Positions 56,973 through 64,000 of a stretch of 64,000 nucleotides of DNA are shown here, piece after piece. Origin of the DNA: a virus. Position 1 is the stretch's first letter; every line of letters begins with the position of its first letter. The DNA lies in the IMG/VR virus record IMGVR_UViG_3300020419_000014, positions 1 through 64,000 of that record. One strand, given 5' to 3'. The notes beneath the pieces were generated by a model. The model saw only the letters and a list, made by a program, of their open reading frames with translations. It had not been told where the DNA came from and searched no databases. The position numbers and the translations under genes were made by a program.

Positions 56973-59900
56973 AATTTAACGACTTCAAAATTGTAGAAAA
57001 AACTACTGGAAAAAGAGATTTTTCAGCAGATCTTAAACACGGTGAAAAACTGGGCTTGGTTAAAAAACATCGCAGTGGTGAGATTCGTAGTATACAAACT
57101 CCTAAGATTGGTGGCGTACAAGCAAAGCAAACTTTTAGACCTGACAGTACTCCTGGATATCAACAAGTAACATATGATAATCCTAAACAAGGTACAAATA
57201 TTGATGTAAAAGGTTCACCTGAAACAGGCTATTCAACCAGTGCGACACAAAAGGTAGGCGACGTAACACTTGGAGCAAAGCAGAAGTATAGTGGTCAAAA
57301 TACATTTACGGCACAGCACAAAAAGAAAAAATTTAGTAAATCGTTCGACAAAGAAGGCAATCCGATAAAAGAAGACGGACGTATAGTTAAAGGTGTTAAC
57401 ACTACTGCTGATGTTGGCGTTAATGCTATCAAGAAACAAGCGGCCAAGTTTGGAAACAAAGTAGACAAAGACGGTCGTCCACCTACACTTAGTAAAAAAG
57501 TTAAAGGTAAAAGTACAAACGTACTGTTTAATTTAGGATTAGCTGAAAGTAATCGCCAACGTAATTTAATAGATTTTGTAAAGTTTTGTAAAGAGCAATT
57601 AGATCTTAAGTCTAGCCCGCCAATTAAATTTGTAAGTGATACAGAAGATACTACGTTTGGTTATTTTGATAACGACAATAAGAATATTGTAATACAAAAT
57701 ACTGGTAGACATCAAATGGATGTAATGCGTACTGTTGCTCACGAACTAGTACACTATAAACAAGATAAAGTATACAATAGAGAGCTTAACGGAGAAGATG
57801 GCAGTCCAGATGAAAACCAAGCAAATGCACTTGCAGGAGTAATTCTTAGACGATGGGGGCAAAAGAATCCAACATTGTTTACCGAATCGGTTGACGAAAA
57901 CACCCAAAGTAGTGTATACTTTACTAATATGCAAGAACAATTAGGAGAAATTGCTAAAACTACAGAAATATACGTAGATATGGACGGAGTGTTGGCTGAC
58001 TTCTTTGGAGAGTGGACAAAGCTGATGAACGTAGATCATTGGTCAAAAATTGACAATGATGGTCTTCCACAAGCATTACAAAAAATTAGAGATACAGACG
58101 AATTTTGGTTGAAATTGCCGTTGTTACCGCAAGCGAAAGAATTACTGACTTTAATTAAAAATATAAAAGGTGAATACAATATTTGCTCAAGTCCACTAGC
58201 AGATGATCCTAATTCAGAACCACACAAACGTGAATGGATTAAAAAGAATTTAAGTTTCTTTCCGCCAAAAAATGTTTATATTACACATGACAAACCGCAG
58301 TTTGCGAAAAATGCAGATGGCACATCTAATATATTAATAGACGACTTTGGTAGAAATGTTAAGCAATGGGAAGATGCCGGTGGTATAGGGTTTAAGTATA
58401 AAGACCATAAATTTGAACGTACAGCAAAGCAATTACAAAAACACATAGCTGAAGAAAAAATGAGTAAGTCTGATATTAAATCAGCACATAAAAAAGCTGA
58501 CAAACTTAAAAGTAAACCTAAAGCAAAAAAGTCTATATCAAACTGGGCTAAAGAAAAAGGAATGGATCCTGAAGGTGCTATTTACGCAATAGCTATGAAT
58601 CAACAAAAGAAAAAAGCATCTGAATCTTATGCAAGAAGTGAACTTCCACAAATTACAAAAAAACATTTAAAAACATTTCCACATGTTATAGAAACAGCTT
58701 TATTAAAAAAAATTATTCCTGTACAAAAAGAAAGACTAAAAGAAAATTTTCATAAACAATTAAAAAGAATACATAAAGGAATATATAATCCTATTGTTGT
58801 TGATAGTAATTATAAAATAGTTAACGGTCATCATAGATATGATATTATGAAATTAATTGAAATGAAAAAAATTACTGTTGCTAAACTTCCTTTTACTTTA
58901 GAACGTCTTTTAGAAGTGTTAGATCAAAAAAAAAATCTTGACGGTTTACTAACACCACAGCTAAAATCATTACACAAAATTTTTAAACAAAATAAACATG
59001 AGCTACGTGTCGTAGGTGGTGCAGTTCGTGATATTGCTTTAGGTAAACAACCTAAAGATATCGATCTTGCTACTGATGCTACACCTGAGGAGATGATTAA
59101 TATATTTAAAAAAGCAAGTATTAGACATATACCAACAGGAATAGAACATGGTACTATTACCGCAGTTATAGATAAAGAACCATATGAAATTACCACATTA
59201 AGATCAGATGTTGAAACAGATGGTAGACGAGCTAAAGTAAAATTTGTAAGAAACTGGAAAGCAGACGCACAACGTAGAGACTTAACCTATAATGCAATGA
59301 GTTTAGACTTCGATGGAAAGATACATGACTATTTTAACGGCATGGACGACTTGCAAAACAAAGTTAGTAAGTTTGTTGGAGATCCTGAGGAACGCATTAA
59401 AGAAGACTATTTGCGTATACTACGTTATTTTAGATTTCAAGGACGATTAACAAGTCCAAATTGGGAAGAAAATGTAATTAGTGCTGTAAAGAAAAACTCT
59501 AGTGGACTAAAAAATATTAGTTCAGAAAGAGTTTGGCTAGAAATGAGCAAAATACTATCCGGTAGAAATATAAAAGACATTTTAAAATACATGGGCAAAA
59601 CAGGTGTTGCTAAAAATATAGATTTGCCTATAAAAAATGCTAATAAAGTTGTTGACAATGATAACTCAATAATAAACCTAGCAAGACTAGTAGATGACGC
59701 TTCTTTAGCAAAAAAATGGAAGTTTAGTAAAGAAGAACATACTACATTACTTACATTAGTTAATAATAAAGATACTAAACTTACACAAAAATCTGCAGAG
59801 AACTTATTAGTAGACGGCAAGAATAAAGAAATACTTGCTAAACTTGCATTATTACAGGGCGATAAACAACTAGCAATATATATTAATAACTTTGAAGTAC

Positions 59901-60619
59901 CTGTATTTCCAGTCACTGGTAATGACTTAATAGCTATGGGATATAAAAGCGGGCCTGAACTAGGACAAACACTTAACAAAGTAAAATCTGCGTGGAAACA
60001 AAGTAACTTTACAGCAAACAAAGACGATCTTTTGCAAAACTTAAATGAAGATATAAAACCTACTAAACCTAATTTTGAATTTGAGTGGGGTGAAGCTCAA
60101 CGATATCCAGAATTCAGAGAATTAGGCAAAGACGAATGGATTAAACTAGCAAAAAAAGGTAAAATATACACCTTAACTAAAAAAGATATAAAAGATATCC
60201 ATAATACAGATGCTGGCAATATGGGCAGTTTTGAAAAATTAGAAATAGCTAAACAAATAAGAGTATTAGATAAACTTAAAAAAGGCGAATACGAATTACC
60301 AATAGTTGCTATGTATAGCGATGGTTGGTTAGAGTTAGTTGGTGGAAACACACGTCTTACTGCTATGATGGGCATGCAAGGACAAGCTAAGATATGGGTA
60401 TTTAAAGTACCAGACAAGGTTGCAAATTTAGCAATTAAAGAAAACTTTGCAGATGGTAAGAAAAAAGGCAAATCACGTCCTGGCAGAGTCAAACGTTCTG
60501 GTGCAAGTTGCAAAGGATCAGTTACAAGTCTAAGAGCAAAGGCTAAAAAAGCAAGCGGTGAACGTGCTAAGATGTATCATTGGTGTGCTAACATGAAAAG
60601 TGGTCGTAAGAAATCTTAA
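56969..60619 (+). CDS. 1216-aa multi-enzyme protein: metalloprotease, HAD nucleotidase, ParB-like, CCA/poly(A)-transferase, ParB-like
   Basis: Starts MKFNDFKIVEK (I-V-E fits a prohead cleavage site). Domains: HExxH peptidase, HELVH 258-262; HAD-type 5'(3')-nucleotidase, DMDG with Asp337/Asp339 and IDDFG 457-461; ParB/sulfiredoxin-like, NPIVVD and GHHRYD 620-625; class II CCA/poly(A) polymerase, VVGGAVRD 681-688, D-x-D 697/699, RRDLTYNAM 769-777; second ParB-like, LVGGNTRLTAMM 1123-1134; then a basic C-terminal block with two Cys (SGASCKGSVTSLR, MYHWCANMK). It may be packaged, cleaved and injected (inference). ATGA overlap with the gene before. Confidence 0.85.
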   Translation: MKFNDFKIVEKTTGKRDFSADLKHGEKLGLVKKHRSGEIRSIQTPKIGGVQAKQTFRPDSTPGYQQVTYDNPKQGTNIDVKGSPETGYSTSATQKVGDVTLGAKQKYSGQNTFTAQHKKKKFSKSFDKEGNPIKEDGRIVKGVNTTADVGVNAIKKQAAKFGNKVDKDGRPPTLSKKVKGKSTNVLFNLGLAESNRQRNLIDFVKFCKEQLDLKSSPPIKFVSDTEDTTFGYFDNDNKNIVIQNTGRHQMDVMRTVAHELVHYKQDKVYNRELNGEDGSPDENQANALAGVILRRWGQKNPTLFTESVDENTQSSVYFTNMQEQLGEIAKTTEIYVDMDGVLADFFGEWTKLMNVDHWSKIDNDGLPQALQKIRDTDEFWLKLPLLPQAKELLTLIKNIKGEYNICSSPLADDPNSEPHKREWIKKNLSFFPPKNVYITHDKPQFAKNADGTSNILIDDFGRNVKQWEDAGGIGFKYKDHKFERTAKQLQKHIAEEKMSKSDIKSAHKKADKLKSKPKAKKSISNWAKEKGMDPEGAIYAIAMNQQKKKASESYARSELPQITKKHLKTFPHVIETALLKKIIPVQKERLKENFHKQLKRIHKGIYNPIVVDSNYKIVNGHHRYDIMKLIEMKKITVAKLPFTLERLLEVLDQKKNLDGLLTPQLKSLHKIFKQNKHELRVVGGAVRDIALGKQPKDIDLATDATPEEMINIFKKASIRHIPTGIEHGTITAVIDKEPYEITTLRSDVETDGRRAKVKFVRNWKADAQRRDLTYNAMSLDFDGKIHDYFNGMDDLQNKVSKFVGDPEERIKEDYLRILRYFRFQGRLTSPNWEENVISAVKKNSSGLKNISSERVWLEMSKILSGRNIKDILKYMGKTGVAKNIDLPIKNANKVVDNDNSIINLARLVDDASLAKKWKFSKEEHTTLLTLVNNKDTKLTQKSAENLLVDGKNKEILAKLALLQGDKQLAIYINNFEVPVFPVTGNDLIAMGYKSGPELGQTLNKVKSAWKQSNFTANKDDLLQNLNEDIKPTKPNFEFEWGEAQRYPEFRELGKDEWIKLAKKGKIYTLTKKDIKDIHNTDAGNMGSFEKLEIAKQIRVLDKLKKGEYELPIVAMYSDGWLELVGGNTRLTAMMGMQGQAKIWVFKVPDKVANLAIKENFADGKKKGKSRPGRVKRSGASCKGSVTSLRAKAKKASGERAKMYHWCANMKSGRKKS

Positions 60620-60635
60620 AGTGTAGCAAAATCAG

Positions 60636-60642
60636 CTAAATA
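60636..60642 (+). promoter_or_regulatory. Late-promoter-like motif CTAAATA
   Basis: CTAAATA, 18 bases before ATG 60661, with AGAGAGG between. A variant of the late motif; moderate support. Confidence 0.4.
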
Positions 60643-60660
60643 TTAAGAGAGGTAATAACT

Positions 60661-61572
60661 ATGAGATTCAGTGAAATAATAGCAGAAGTTAAATTAGAAG
60701 AAAAATTTAAACTTCAACGTAAAGGTTCTAAAGGGCCAGCAGTTAAAGAAATGCAAAAAATGCTGATTTCTTTAGGTTATTTAAAACCAACATGGACTAG
60801 TAAACGCTCTGGCAAAGAATTTCCTAGCGACGACGGAAACTTTGGTAGCGGAACTGCAAGAGCAGTCAAAGCATTCCAACAAGCAGAAGGACTAAAAGTA
60901 GATGGGCTAGTAGGTGGAAATACTATAAAAGCTATGATGAAGATTGCTGATCGTAAAGAAAAAGATGAATTAGTTTCAAAAAGAGACGCAACAGTAGGCA
61001 AGTCTAAAGCAGAATTAGATAGTATGATTGGCAAAGTTTTAAAGAAAAGAGAAGATAAAAAAATTGCAGATTTAGTTGATCAAAAGATTAAAGGAAAAAT
61101 GCGTAATCCAGAAATGTACGATGATTTAAAAGCATTAATATCTGCCAAAGGCAAAGTAAGTGGCGAAGAATTTGGTAAACTTGCAAGGCAATATGTAAAT
61201 AAAGACCTCGCAAAATACGTAAAAAAATTAGACTTTTCAGGTGCTTTAGATTTTATGCTACAAAAAACAACTATGTTGCCGCCGGCTGAAAGAAAAAATG
61301 TTGTAGGACAAGTTATGGCAATGCGGAATGAAATATTAGCAGTCAAAAAAATGACTCCTGATCAAGCTGTTGCTAAACATGGAGATGATAAACAAAAAGC
61401 TAAAATGGCAGGGTTAAACAAAGAATTAGATAGATTAAACAAAAGAGAAAAAGAAATTGATAACAGAACATTAGACGGTGTACCTGTTGGAGACAAAGCA
61501 AAAAAAGATTTTGAAAAGAAAGTGACACCAAGAACACCATACGATATGGCAAAACAAGGGATGTCAACATGA
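60661..61572 (+). CDS. Peptidoglycan-binding protein with capsid-targeting-like N-terminus
   Basis: 303 aa. The N-terminus MRFSEIIAEVKLEE is very like the T4 internal-protein signal (MKTYQEFIAEA), with I-A-E and L-E-E cleavage candidates. A PG_binding_1 domain follows at about 22-100 (GPAVKEMQKMLISLGYL ... DGNFGSGTARAVKAF ... VDGLVGGNTIKAM). The rest is helical and Lys-rich (100-300). It may be a head-internal protein that meets the cell wall on injection, or a tail protein. Confidence 0.7.
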   Translation: MRFSEIIAEVKLEEKFKLQRKGSKGPAVKEMQKMLISLGYLKPTWTSKRSGKEFPSDDGNFGSGTARAVKAFQQAEGLKVDGLVGGNTIKAMMKIADRKEKDELVSKRDATVGKSKAELDSMIGKVLKKREDKKIADLVDQKIKGKMRNPEMYDDLKALISAKGKVSGEEFGKLARQYVNKDLAKYVKKLDFSGALDFMLQKTTMLPPAERKNVVGQVMAMRNEILAVKKMTPDQAVAKHGDDKQKAKMAGLNKELDRLNKREKEIDNRTLDGVPVGDKAKKDFEKKVTPRTPYDMAKQGMST

Positions 61573-62453
61573 ACATAAGAGATCTTACAGAAGAAGCAAG
61601 TGGAATGGGTACGGCAAGTATTGCTGTAGCACCAGTAGGAGTTGGTGGTATGCAAAAACGTAACCCTGATGGTACGGCCGTAAATGCACTTGATCAAGAT
61701 AATTTACTGGGTGGTACTAAAAAGAAAAAGAAGAAGAAAAAACTCAGTGAACATGAAGGCATAAATACAATAGCAGAAGGAAAAAAGCCGTGGTTTAAGG
61801 ACGGTGTTCCAATGTGCAGTAAAGAATGTTGTGGCACACCTGTTATGGAGTGTACATGCGATGATAACTGTAAACATTGTAATTGTAGTGAGCTTAAAAA
61901 AATGATGAAGGAAAATAATATGTCAGACACTAATAAAAAGGGTTCTTCAATCAAAGAGGGTTTAGCAGATCTAGCACAGGTCGCAGAACGTGATCATGAA
62001 GTGCAAATGGCTAGGGCAGACCTTTATAAAATAGCCAAATATTCAATCAAATTACATGAAATGCTGAAAACAGTATCTGAACAAGAAGGTTTAGAAGGCT
62101 GGGTACAATCAAAAATTACTAAAGCAGCAGACTACATGGGTAGTGTATATCATCACTTAGATTATGATATGAAATTCGCAGAAGAAGTTGTATCAGAAAA
62201 AGCAGTTAAAGAAGGTGACGGTATCTATCATGATTGTGCAAAAAGTTTTAAACACCCTACATACGGTGAGTGTACAGTAATTCCTGGAGAACATACTTTA
62301 TTTGAAGATGGAACAGTTACACACTATAATGCAACATTTACTAGTTGTGGTCAAGAATATATTGTAAACAATGTTCCTATTAATAGAATGACAGACATAG
62401 TATACGAAGGTCATTCACATATGCCAATGAAAAAGAAAAAAGGGAAAAAATAA
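61569..62453 (+). CDS. Cys-rich head/internal protein candidate
   Basis: 294 aa; ATGA overlap. It starts MNIRDLTEEA (L-T-E cleavage candidate), then a Gly/Ala-rich stretch and a long Lys run (KKKKKKKK). Residues about 80-110 are Cys-rich (MCSKECCGTPVMECTCDD, CKHCNC), likely metal-binding. The C-terminal part has EGWVQSKITKAADYMGSVYHHLDYD, a block I associate with marine phage structural proteins, and several further Cys/His. Confidence 0.65.
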   Translation: MNIRDLTEEASGMGTASIAVAPVGVGGMQKRNPDGTAVNALDQDNLLGGTKKKKKKKKLSEHEGINTIAEGKKPWFKDGVPMCSKECCGTPVMECTCDDNCKHCNCSELKKMMKENNMSDTNKKGSSIKEGLADLAQVAERDHEVQMARADLYKIAKYSIKLHEMLKTVSEQEGLEGWVQSKITKAADYMGSVYHHLDYDMKFAEEVVSEKAVKEGDGIYHDCAKSFKHPTYGECTVIPGEHTLFEDGTVTHYNATFTSCGQEYIVNNVPINRMTDIVYEGHSHMPMKKKKGKK

Positions 62454-62455
62454 AA

Positions 62456-62515
62456 ATGTGTAATAATCCAAATTGTAAATGCGACAAATGCACTTGCGAC
62501 GACTGCGGGTGTTAA
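62456..62515 (+). CDS. 19-aa Cys-rich metallothionein-like peptide
   Basis: MCNNPNCKCDKCTCDDCGC has 7 Cys in 19 residues with repeated C-x-C and C-x2-C, and starts three bases after the previous stop; AGGGA lies about 12 bases before the ATG. It resembles the CTCDDNCKHCNC patch of the gene just before it, so it may be a duplicated mini metal-binding unit. Too short for usual gene callers. Confidence 0.5.
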   Translation: MCNNPNCKCDKCTCDDCGC

Positions 62516-62528
62516 ACAGGAGATTAAC

Positions 62529-63113
62529 GTGAGTGATTTTTATGACATAAGTGCAAAGATGAAACAATTATTTCCGTCTAATCCAGCCGCAGATTTAGCA
62601 GCACTACAAGAAATGGCCGGCGCTCCAGTAAAAGAAGATATTAAAGTAGATCAGATTAACGAAAGTGCATCTGTTAAAAAAGGTAGCTTACCAATAGATT
62701 TAGATTTAGAAAGTTTTGCAAAACTAGCAGGACTAAATGAAAAACAAAAAGATGCTGATCAAGTAAGAGGATCAGAACCAGCACCAAGCATGTCTAAACC
62801 AGGTGGTAATGAAACACCACATCCTATGAAGGATAGACTTGTAGGTGATAGCACTGAGAATGACGAAGATGCCGTAGAAGCTATTGTAATTCCATCATCA
62901 GATCCTAGTAAACCTTTTGATCAATTAAAAATACAACTAGCTAAAGGTATGGAACTTGTAGAAGAAGGTTCGAAATTAATAGAAGAAGCACAAACCAAAA
63001 TGCAAGAGATTGCAAGTGATATGATGTCCAAAATGCCAACAGAGCATGTTGGTGAATCTACAAAAAATTCAATCAAAGAAGAACTACTAGCAAAACTTAA
63101 AGCGAGTAAGTGA
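62529..63113 (+). CDS. Acidic head/internal protein candidate
   Basis: 194 aa; GTG start after CAGGAG. MSDFYDISAKMKQLF..., then ESFAKLAGLNEKQ (shared with the protein at 56518) and a long acidic helical region (DQLKIQLAKGMELVEEGSKLIEEAQTK). It resembles scaffolding/core-type phage proteins in composition. No enzyme motif. The stop overlaps the next ATG (TGATG). Confidence 0.6.
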   Translation: MSDFYDISAKMKQLFPSNPAADLAALQEMAGAPVKEDIKVDQINESASVKKGSLPIDLDLESFAKLAGLNEKQKDADQVRGSEPAPSMSKPGGNETPHPMKDRLVGDSTENDEDAVEAIVIPSSDPSKPFDQLKIQLAKGMELVEEGSKLIEEAQTKMQEIASDMMSKMPTEHVGESTKNSIKEELLAKLKASK

Positions 63114-64000
63114 TGCGAGTACTTGAGGTATTAAAGGAAGAAGATAAACCTTTAAGACTTATCAATCCTGATGAGTTAGATATTGTAAATCCAGACGAAA
63201 AACAATTAAAGATTAATAATCCAGAAATTAAAAAAGCCTCTGCACAAGGATATAATGATACTTTTATAAAAAAAGCAAAACGTTTTGGTATGTCAGATGA
63301 CGATATCAAAAAGTTACAGAAAAAATCGACAGCTAAACATGCAGACGGAACACAGAAAAAATGGACTGACCAGTTTAGTACTGCTTCTTGGTATTTAATT
63401 TTTTATGTATCTAATTATCAAAGGTTTAGAAAACTTACAGAAAGTGATATAAAATATTTCTTAGAAGATTATCACCAATCACTTGTAGAAAGAACAACAT
63501 TTAAAACTCCTATGGCTGCTTGGATTATGACCGCTTCTACTGTAGCAAACCTTTTTACAACAAGTCAAAAACCAGAAGGTATTATCAAAGAGTTAAAAGG
63601 TAGAGTACAAAATACATTTGGTATTACTATAGGACCTAGATGGGTGCCTAGCAAACGAGATCAACCAAATCCAAACCATAGAAGTGACTACGAAAAATTT
63701 TTACAGGCTTATGGAGCAAAAGCACTAGCTCCAGGAATTCAAACTATTGCTGAGCCAATTAAGGCTGGAGATATTAAAAAAGATGAAGAATATGTGATTA
63801 TTAATCCTGGAGATACCGACTTTACTAAAATCGGTGCTGAAAACAACTTTAAAGATACTGTTTTTATAGCAACTGGTCCAGGTGAGGGAACAGGTACTGT
63901 TAGACCTACAGCACAATCTAGTGTCTCTACTACTGTGCAGAAAGATCAAACAAAACCATTAACTACATCTGAAGCAAATGCTATTGCACAACAGTTGTAC
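63113..64000 (+). CDS. Virion protein candidate, 3'-truncated by the window edge
   Basis: 296 aa visible, open to the edge. It starts MRVLEVLKEED (L-K-E cleavage candidate), like its neighbours. Middle part helical (YLIFYVSNYQRFRKLTESD ...). From about residue 225 comes EEYVIINPGDTDFTKIGA and VFIATGPGEGTGTV, a small beta module common in marine phage fibre and baseplate proteins. Start overlaps the previous stop. Confidence 0.65.
   Translation, partial: MRVLEVLKEEDKPLRLINPDELDIVNPDEKQLKINNPEIKKASAQGYNDTFIKKAKRFGMSDDDIKKLQKKSTAKHADGTQKKWTDQFSTASWYLIFYVSNYQRFRKLTESDIKYFLEDYHQSLVERTTFKTPMAAWIMTASTVANLFTTSQKPEGIIKELKGRVQNTFGITIGPRWVPSKRDQPNPNHRSDYEKFLQAYGAKALAPGIQTIAEPIKAGDIKKDEEYVIINPGDTDFTKIGAENNFKDTVFIATGPGEGTGTVRPTAQSSVSTTVQKDQTKPLTTSEANAIAQQLY

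Overview
The window is a 64 kb piece of an AT-rich, T4-like marine myovirus genome. The best guess for the host is an AT-rich Gram-negative marine bacterium, for example a SAR11-type alphaproteobacterium; this is inferred from base composition, a KDO-8-P synthase and a 7Fe ferredoxin of proteobacterial type, and it is not proven. T4-type markers are an ATP-dependent DNA ligase, clamp-loader ATPase (gp44), DexA-like exonuclease, PhoH, MazG, UV endonuclease, T4-type late promoter motifs (ATAAATA) and a long run of tail-fibre-like genes. Almost everything lies on the + strand, in tightly packed genes that often overlap by ATGA. Only phoH, a small zinc-ribbon gene and one doubtful small ORF are on the - strand.

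Layout. 0-1.3 kb: a class II (Asx-type) aminoacyl-tRNA-synthetase-like gene that enters from the left edge, an unusual long-variable-arm tRNA with a GUU anticodon, then a small promoter/leader-peptide/terminator unit that looks like an attenuator in front of tRNA-Trp, an Ile(UAU)-type tRNA and tRNA-Pro. 1.4-6.1 kb: two 2OG-Fe(II) oxygenases, DNA ligase, small membrane proteins and an unknown 431-aa protein. 6.1-12.8 kb: a fibre-like protein, QueD-like enzyme, KdsA, a GT8-like glycosyltransferase, UV damage endonuclease and small genes. 12.8-32.8 kb: an A-type Fe-S carrier, then about 20 kb of virion adhesion genes, including a 2905-aa fibre, a fibre with a cupredoxin-like tip, a subtilisin-like protease and an Ig/He_PIG-rich protein. 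33-42 kb: replication and metabolism (DnaE-like fragment, GroES-like co-chaperonin, MazG, DexA, gp44, 7Fe ferredoxin, ThyX) followed by a methyltransferase / 2OG oxygenase / methyltransferase / radical SAM-SPASM / thioesterase cassette, then phoH on the other strand. 43-47 kb: two conserved unknowns and a lysis cassette (GH19 endolysin, overlapping i-spanin/o-spanin, holin candidates). 46.7-50.6 kb: DnaJ, a full ClpA-type unfoldase and another 2OG oxygenase. 51-64 kb: a tightly coupled operon whose products mostly start with a short peptide like the T4 capsid-targeting sequence. It includes a nucleotidylyltransferase, a 1216-aa multi-enzyme protein and peptidoglycan-binding proteins.

Regulation. 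Eight host-type promoters (TTGAC[ACT], 16-17 bp, TATAAT-like) precede early or metabolic units, and ATAAATA late motifs precede mainly structural units. In four cases the predicted start site falls on the A of the start codon, so leaderless transcripts are likely.

Most promising for novelty: (1) the putative tRNA-array attenuator, whose leader peptide contains the codons read by the downstream tRNAs; (2) the class-II-shaped tRNA with an Asn anticodon next to an Asx-type synthetase homologue; (3) a set of probably head-packaged, injected enzymes that share a T4-like targeting and cleavage peptide.
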